DNA of 64,000 nucleotides from Caballeronia pedi (GTDB lineage: Bacteria; Pseudomonadota; Gammaproteobacteria; Burkholderiales; Burkholderiaceae), in the NCBI RefSeq assembly GCF_001544915.2, contig NZ_FCOE02000030.1, positions 1 to 64,000 on the forward strand, read 5' to 3'. Position numbers and translations under genes: made by a program. The notes under the pieces were generated by a model. It was not told the DNA's origin. It did no database searches and worked only from the letters and a program-made list of their open reading frames with translations. The stretch's first letter is position 1. Every line of letters begins with the position of its first letter. Shown in pieces: positions 59,591 to 64,000 of this stretch.

Positions 59591-59626
59591 CAATCACGTT
59601 CTTACTTTTAGAGAAGGATCCTCACC

Positions 59627-60229
59627 ATGAGCCTCATCCGAAAATCGATTCTTCACATCGAAACCGTTCACGTGGACGGCGACAAAGACGCCGCCAAACC
59701 GCTGAAAATGATCGGCGCCGCCGCCGTGATCAAGAATCCGTGGGCGGGCCGCGGCTATGTCGAGGATCTCTCGCCCGAGATTCGCGAGATCGCGCCGCAA
59801 CTGAGCGCGTACCTGACAAAGCTCATCCTCGACGAAGCCGGTTCCGGCGAAGCCGTCGAAGCATTCGGCAAGAGCGCGATCGTTGGCGTGGACGGTGAAC
59901 TGGAACACGCGTCCGCGCTGATCCACACGCTGCACTTCGGTAACACGTATCGCAGCGCGGTCGGCGCGAAGTCGTATCTCGCCTTCAACAACACGCGCGG
60001 GCCGGCGAATTCACCGCTCCTGATCCCGATGATGGACAAGAACGACGAAGGACGCCGCTCGCACTATCTGACGCTCCAGTTCGCCATCCCCGACGCGCCG
60101 GCAGCCGACGAACTCGTGATCGCCATTGGCGGCGCGACCGGTGGCCGTCCGCATCACCGCATCGGTGATCGTTATAAAGACCTCGCTGAACTCGGCAATG
60201 ACGTCAACAATCCTGCAGCTGTCAAGTAA
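59627..60229 (+). CDS. DUF1185 (AA_synth) family protein, rightward copy
   Basis: The intact 200-residue protein has SILHIETVHVDGDKDAAKPL, KMIGAAAVIKNPWAGRGYVE, DLSPEIREIAPQLSAYLTKL, SAIVGVDGELEHASALIHTL and GGRPHHRIGDRYKDLAE. Pfam calls this family AA_synth; I recall one solved member with a variant of the Bacillus chorismate-mutase fold, shared with YjgF/RutC proteins. No reaction is established. Being the first gene of both operons argues for a core step, for example handling of an enamine or carbamate released by ring opening. AGAAGGATC precedes the ATG. Confidence 0.9.
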   Translation: MSLIRKSILHIETVHVDGDKDAAKPLKMIGAAAVIKNPWAGRGYVEDLSPEIREIAPQLSAYLTKLILDEAGSGEAVEAFGKSAIVGVDGELEHASALIHTLHFGNTYRSAVGAKSYLAFNNTRGPANSPLLIPMMDKNDEGRRSHYLTLQFAIPDAPAADELVIAIGGATGGRPHHRIGDRYKDLAELGNDVNNPAAVK

Positions 60230-61016
60230 GCGCAGCGCTCACTATCTCGAGCACGGAACCGGCGAGCCGCTGGTTCTGATTCACGGCGTCGGGATGCAGG
60301 CGCAGGCGTGGTATCCGCAAATCGATGAACTCTCGCGCGAGTTCCGCGTCATCGCGGTCGATATGCCGGGTCACGGCGCCAGCGACGCGCTCGACGCCCA
60401 CGCCACGCTGCAAGCGTTCGTGCAATGGGCGATCGAATTCGTCGAAGCGCTCGACGCCGGTCCCGTCAATCTGGCCGGACATTCGATGGGATCGCTGATC
60501 GTCGCGGGCGTCGCTGTCACGCGGCCGGATCTCGTGAAGCGCGTCGCCGTGCTGAACGGCGTGTATCGGCGCACAGCCGAGGCCCGGCAAGCCGTGCTCG
60601 AACGCGCGGCCGAGCTTCGGTCTGGAACAATCGACGTGGAAACACCGTTGCGGCGCTGGTTCAACGACGAAGAAGCGCAGCAAATGGCCGCCCGCAAGGT
60701 CGAGTCGTGGCTGAAATCGGTCGGGATCGATGGCTACGCCGCGGCTTACACGGCGTTCGCCAACGGCGACGAAACCTATGCCGACGGCTGGCCGACGGTC
60801 GCCTGCCCTGCGCTTGTTCTGACCGGCGCTGACGATCCGAACTCGACGCCCGCCATGACCCGGCAAATGGCCCAAGCCGCGCGCAACGGCACAGCCGTGG
60901 TGATCGAAGAGGAGCGCCACATGGTGAACCTGACCGCGCCGGACCAGGTCAATCGCGCCTTGCGCACGTGGCTGGATCGCGAACCGCGCGAAGCATCGAT
61001 GTCGTCGGCAGCCTGA
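60198..61016 (+). CDS. Alpha/beta hydrolase (rightward operon)
   Basis: From ATG 60198, 32 bases inside the DUF1185 gene, it encodes 272 residues: LVLIHGVGMQAQAWYPQIDE, nucleophile Ser96 in LAGHSMGSLIVAG, acid in LTGADDPNSTPAMTRQMA and His in EERHMVNLTAPDQVNRAL. An upstream ATG at 60126 would add 24 residues lying fully in the other gene and is less likely. It is the counterpart of the hydrolase at 57961. Confidence 0.9.
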   Translation: MTSTILQLSSKRSAHYLEHGTGEPLVLIHGVGMQAQAWYPQIDELSREFRVIAVDMPGHGASDALDAHATLQAFVQWAIEFVEALDAGPVNLAGHSMGSLIVAGVAVTRPDLVKRVAVLNGVYRRTAEARQAVLERAAELRSGTIDVETPLRRWFNDEEAQQMAARKVESWLKSVGIDGYAAAYTAFANGDETYADGWPTVACPALVLTGADDPNSTPAMTRQMAQAARNGTAVVIEEERHMVNLTAPDQVNRALRTWLDREPREASMSSAA

Positions 61017-61045
61017 GCATCACGCCTGGCGACAGTTCCAAACAC

Positions 61046-61183
61046 ACCCGCGAGCTTCGCGACGCTTTCGGGGCCTGGCCGACCGTCGTCACGAGCGAAT
61101 GCCGCTCGTGACGACGGACACTCGCAGGCTTCACCGCGAATCCGTTCACGTACGCCCGCTTCACTCTCGAAAAAGGTTGCACC
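61046..61183 (+). pseudogene. Remnant of a flavin reductase gene
   Basis: Between the hydrolase and LLM genes one frame reads TRELRDAFGAWPTVVTSECR, a TGA, then AGFTANPFTYARFTLE. The match to flavin reductases (xxLRxAFGxxxTxVTVVTxxxxxxxxGFTANSFTxVSL) is clear for the first 40 residues; the rest is gone. In the leftward operon an intact flavin reductase occupies exactly this place. So the rightward operon once had its own copy and lost most of it. Confidence 0.65.
61083..61117 (+). repeat. Perfect 15-base hairpin inside the rightward operon
   Basis: CCGTCGTCACGAGCG and CGCTCGTGACGACGG are exact complements around AATGC. It lies within the flavin reductase remnant, before the LLM gene, and has no T-run. 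It may stabilise or attenuate the mRNA, or be a footprint of the deletion that removed the reductase. Confidence 0.7.
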
Positions 61184-62221
61184 ATGCGTTTTTCGCTTTT
61201 CGTTCACATGGAGCGCGTCTCCGACAAGACCACCCAGAAGCAGCTCTACGACGAGATGGTCGAGCTGTGCCAGATCGCCGATCGTGGCGGCATGCACGCC
61301 GTCTGGACCGGCGAGCACCACGGCATGGACTTCACGATCGCGCCGAATCCATTCCTCAATCTCGTCGATCTCGCCAACAAGACGAAGAATGTGAGGCTTG
61401 GCACGGGCACGGTGATCGCGCCGTTCTGGCATCCGATCAAGCTCGCGGGCGAAGCCGCCATGACCGACATCATCACGGACGGGCGGCTCGAACTCGGCAT
61501 CGCGCGCGGCGCGTATTCGTTTGAATACGAGCGGCTCATGCCGGGCCTCGACGCATGGAACGCGGGCCAGCGCATGCGCGAGCTGATTCCGGCGGTGAAG
61601 AAGCTGTGGGAAGGCGACTACGCGCATGAAGGCGAGTACTGGAATTTCCCGTCGACGACCTCGTCGCCGCTGCCGTTGCAGCAACCCAATCCGCCGATCT
61701 GGGTCGCCGCGCGCGATCCCAACAGCCACGAATTCGCCGTGTCGAACGGCTGCAACGTGCAAGTCACGCCGCTGCATATGGGCGATGAAGAAGTGGAAAA
61801 GCTCGTCGGCCACTTCAATGCCGCCTGCGAAAAATTCAGTGACGTGCCGCGCCCGCAAATCATGCTCCTCCGACATACCTACGTCGCGAGCAGCGAAGAC
61901 GACGCGCAAGTTGCAGCCGACGAAGTCAACGTTTTCTACAACTACTTCGGCGCGTGGTTCAAGAACGAGCGCCCGGTCAGCCGGGGAATGATCAAGACGC
62001 TGAGCCCGGAAGAAATCGCCGCGCATCCGTTCTACACGCCCGAAGCGATGCGCAAGAACAATGTCATCGGCACGCCGGAAGAGGTCATCGCGCGTCTGAA
62101 GGCTTATGAAGCGCTCGGCTTCGACGAGTATTCGTTCTGGATCGACACGGGCGTGAGCTTCGAGCGCAAGAAGGCGTCGCTCGAACGCATGATCCGCGAC
62201 GTGATGCCCGCCTTCGCGTGA
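61184..62221 (+). CDS. LLM-class flavin-dependent monooxygenase (rightward operon)
   Basis: The 345 residues carry FSLFVHMERVSDKTTQKQLY, AVWTGEHHGMDFTIAPNPFL, RLGTGTVIAPFWHPIKLAGE, LGIARGAYSFEYERLMPGLD and a C-terminal IDTGVSFERKKASLERM. It is the paralogue of the enzyme at 55881 and should likewise add oxygen to a substrate with reduced flavin. Its own operon no longer has a reductase, so it must borrow one. The dehydrogenase gene follows by 12 bases. Confidence 0.93.
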   Translation: MRFSLFVHMERVSDKTTQKQLYDEMVELCQIADRGGMHAVWTGEHHGMDFTIAPNPFLNLVDLANKTKNVRLGTGTVIAPFWHPIKLAGEAAMTDIITDGRLELGIARGAYSFEYERLMPGLDAWNAGQRMRELIPAVKKLWEGDYAHEGEYWNFPSTTSSPLPLQQPNPPIWVAARDPNSHEFAVSNGCNVQVTPLHMGDEEVEKLVGHFNAACEKFSDVPRPQIMLLRHTYVASSEDDAQVAADEVNVFYNYFGAWFKNERPVSRGMIKTLSPEEIAAHPFYTPEAMRKNNVIGTPEEVIARLKAYEALGFDEYSFWIDTGVSFERKKASLERMIRDVMPAFA

Positions 62222-62233
62222 GGTAACGAGTCC

Positions 62234-63703
62234 ATGAATCCCCAATTCCAGCTTTACATCGACGGCCAGTTCGAACCTGGCGCCGCGAGTTTCGGCAGCG
62301 TGAACCCGGCGACGGGCGCGGTCTGGGCGGACATGCCCGAAGCGCGCACCGAGCAGGTGAACCGGGCAGTCGATGCAGCGAGCCGCGCACTAAGCGACCG
62401 CGCATGGGCGGGCTTAAGCGCATCGGCGCGCGGCAAGCTGCTTCACAAGCTCGCCGATCTGGTCGAAAAAGCCGCGCCGCGTCTGGCGGAAATCGAAACG
62501 AACGATACCGGCAAGATCATCCGCGAGACGTCGAGCCAGATCGCTTACGTCGCCGATTACTATCGCTATTACGCGGGCATCGCCGACAAACTCGAAGGCA
62601 GTCACATTCCCGTTGACAAGCCGGACATGCAGGTCTGGCTCGAACGCGAGCCAGTCGGCGTGGTCGCGGCGATCGTGCCGTGGAACAGCCAGTTGTTTCT
62701 TTCCGCCGTCAAGGTTGGACCGGCGCTCGCCGCGGGCTGCACGGTGGTGCTGAAGGCCTCCGAAGAAGCGCCCGGTCCGTTGCTCGAATTCGCGAAGTTG
62801 ATCCACGAAGCGGGCTTTCCCGCAGGCGTGGTCAACGTCATCACCGGCTTCGGGCCGGAATGCGGCGCGGTATTGAGCAGCCATCCGAAGGTATCGAAGG
62901 TCGCGTTCACCGGCGGGCCGGAAACGGCGAAGCACATCGTCTCGAACACGTCGAACAATCTCGCGAAGGTGTCGCTCGAACTGGGCGGCAAGTCGCCGTT
63001 CATCGTGTTCGCCGATACCGACATCCAGAGCGCGGTGAATGCGCAAGCTGCGGCCATCTTCGCGGCGAGCGGTCAAAGCTGCGTGGCCGGTTCGCGTCTG
63101 CTGGTCGAGGAATCCGTGAAGGAACGCTTTCTCGCGATGCTGGTGGAACGCGTCGAGCGCATTCGCGTGGGTTCGCCGAACGACGTGGACACGGAGTTCG
63201 GGCCGCTATGCACGGAGCGTCAGCGCAAGAATATCGAGTCGGTTGTCGAAACTTCGTTGCGTCAGGGCGCGAAAGTACTCGCGGGCGGCCGCGCGCTGGA
63301 TCGCGACGGCTTCTATTACGCGCCGACGATTCTCGATTGCAGCGGAATCGATCGGCCGGACTGCATCACGAAGGAGCTGTTCGGGCCAGTGCTTTCCGTC
63401 GATACGTTCGCCTCCGAAGAAGAAGCGATCGAGAAGGCGAACAGCACGGTTTATGGCCTTGCCGCCGGCATCTTCACGACGAATCTGACGCGCGCGCATC
63501 GTGTGTCGAAGCGCATCAAGTCGGGCATCGTGTGGATCAACACCTATCGCGTGGTTTCGCCACTCGCGCCATTCGGCGGCTTCGGCCTGTCGGGACACGG
63601 CCGCGAAGGCGGGATGAGCGCCGCGCTGGAATACACGACAACGCGAACCGTGTGGCTGCGCACGTCGGATGATCCGATCGACGATCCGTTCGTCATGCGC
63701 TGA
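62234..63703 (+). CDS. Aldehyde dehydrogenase (rightward operon)
   Basis: The 489-residue enzyme has Glu249 (LELGGKSP), catalytic Cys283 (SGQSCVAGSR) and the cofactor loop FTGGPETAKHIV. It turns an aldehyde, probably the product of the LLM step, into an acid. It is closely related to the enzyme at 54368, including the N-terminal Y-I-D-G-x-F and the C-terminal DDPFVMR. A strong hairpin follows. Confidence 0.93.
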   Translation: MNPQFQLYIDGQFEPGAASFGSVNPATGAVWADMPEARTEQVNRAVDAASRALSDRAWAGLSASARGKLLHKLADLVEKAAPRLAEIETNDTGKIIRETSSQIAYVADYYRYYAGIADKLEGSHIPVDKPDMQVWLEREPVGVVAAIVPWNSQLFLSAVKVGPALAAGCTVVLKASEEAPGPLLEFAKLIHEAGFPAGVVNVITGFGPECGAVLSSHPKVSKVAFTGGPETAKHIVSNTSNNLAKVSLELGGKSPFIVFADTDIQSAVNAQAAAIFAASGQSCVAGSRLLVEESVKERFLAMLVERVERIRVGSPNDVDTEFGPLCTERQRKNIESVVETSLRQGAKVLAGGRALDRDGFYYAPTILDCSGIDRPDCITKELFGPVLSVDTFASEEEAIEKANSTVYGLAAGIFTTNLTRAHRVSKRIKSGIVWINTYRVVSPLAPFGGFGLSGHGREGGMSAALEYTTTRTVWLRTSDDPIDDPFVMR

Positions 63704-63730
63704 GTCATGCGCTGAGCTAAACGCGAAACT

Positions 63731-63754
63731 GCGGCTACGCCCCGGCGTAGCCGC
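63731..63754. terminator. Bidirectional hairpin between convergent genes
   Basis: GCGGCTACGC and GCGTAGCCGC pair perfectly around CCCG-like loop bases, between the ALDH gene (plus) and the MCP gene (minus). TTCGACATTG follows on the plus strand, so the T-run is weak. The position suits termination for both. Confidence 0.65.
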
Positions 63755-63768
63755 TTCGACATTGTGCT

Positions 63769-64000
63769 TCAACCAGGCAGCGAGGCATTGCGGTGGTCTT
63801 CGAGCTTGAACACCGCAACCAGACTTCTGAGATTTGCCGTCTGTTCTTCGAGCGAATGCGCCGCTGCCGCCGCCTGTTCCACGAGCGCCGCGTTCTGTTG
63901 CGTCACCTGATCCATCTGGGTGACGGCCAGATTCACCTCTTCGATCCCCTGCCTCTGTGACTCGGACGCCGCCGCGATTTCACCGACGATATCCGACACC
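63769..64000 (-). CDS. Methyl-accepting chemotaxis protein, C-terminal part (runs off the window)
   Basis: The visible 77 codons are the descending arm of the signalling hairpin: VGEIAAASESQRQGIEEVNL, AVTQMDQVTQQNAALVEQAA, AAAHSLEEQTANLRSLVAVF then KLEDHRNASLPG before the stop. The receptor begins beyond 64000. Unlike the two complete MCPs in the window, it lacks the xWxxF CheR-docking tail. Confidence 0.92.
   Translation of the reverse strand, partial: VSDIVGEIAAASESQRQGIEEVNLAVTQMDQVTQQNAALVEQAAAAAHSLEEQTANLRSLVAVFKLEDHRNASLPG

Noticed and set aside
1..64000. CRISPR array, rRNA, tRNA or known riboswitch
   Set aside because: No regularly spaced repeats, no rRNA core sequences, no complete tRNA cloverleaf and no recognisable riboswitch were seen on reading; a covariance-model scan would be the decisive check.

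Overview
The window reads as a high-GC Burkholderiaceae chromosome, probably the Burkholderia/Caballeronia/Paraburkholderia group. The call rests on codon use, the glmS tail at the left edge, a VpsR/BerB-like sigma-54 activator, DUF6723-type and Xre-RES genes, and a class III PHA synthase. It is an inference from gene content; no rRNA or tRNA is present to confirm it.

Region 1 (1-20.5 kb) is an accessory, decaying zone after glmS. It holds a divergent Xre-type regulator and HisD/HpsN-like dehydrogenase, a gltI stump cut by an IS110-family fragment, a truncated IS30 transposase and a complete Xre-RES toxin-antitoxin pair. A ProQ-like gene follows, then an intact IS1111-type element, then an IS3 element split by a second IS1111-type element. 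Further right are an HU-like gene, a frameshifted EAL protein and a tandemly duplicated cassette of three tiny genes. A tyrosine recombinase operon follows with a dif-shaped palindrome upstream, then two abutting LexA boxes and a wrecked TacA/TacT pair.

Region 2 (20.9-38 kb) is a signalling block for cyclic-di-GMP and chemotaxis: a VpsR-like enhancer-binding protein, a receiver protein, a hybrid histidine kinase with two frameshifts, two MCPs with CheR-docking tails, CheV, a GGDEF-EAL protein, a PilZ protein and an MCP relic. Region 3 (38-46.3 kb) holds a parS-like palindrome, a second Xre-RES pair, a MOSC protein, a cPLA2-like lipoprotein beside a secreted protein, a BON protein and Tn3 debris.

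Region 4 (46.3-63.7 kb) is the most interesting part. Two divergent operons share one control region. Each contains a DUF1185 protein, an alpha/beta hydrolase, an LLM flavin monooxygenase and an aldehyde dehydrogenase. The leftward operon adds a flavin reductase fused to a Nudix-like domain, an alcohol dehydrogenase, class III PHA synthase (phaE-phaC), another hydrolase and a CoA-transferase; beyond it lie an NCS1 permease and a carboxymuconolactone decarboxylase-like gene. The motif ATGG-N4-CCAT occurs three times between the divergent operons and once before the permease, pointing to one regulon. The set resembles the Rut pyrimidine pathway in logic (LLM oxygenase, flavin reductase, chorismate-mutase-fold protein, hydrolase, permease) but its output leads toward acyl-CoA and polyester. 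I infer oxidative ring opening of an N-heterocycle or similar small ring; the substrate cannot be read from the sequence.

Many genes carry single frameshifts. That may mean real decay or assembly error, and it affects how several entries should be read.
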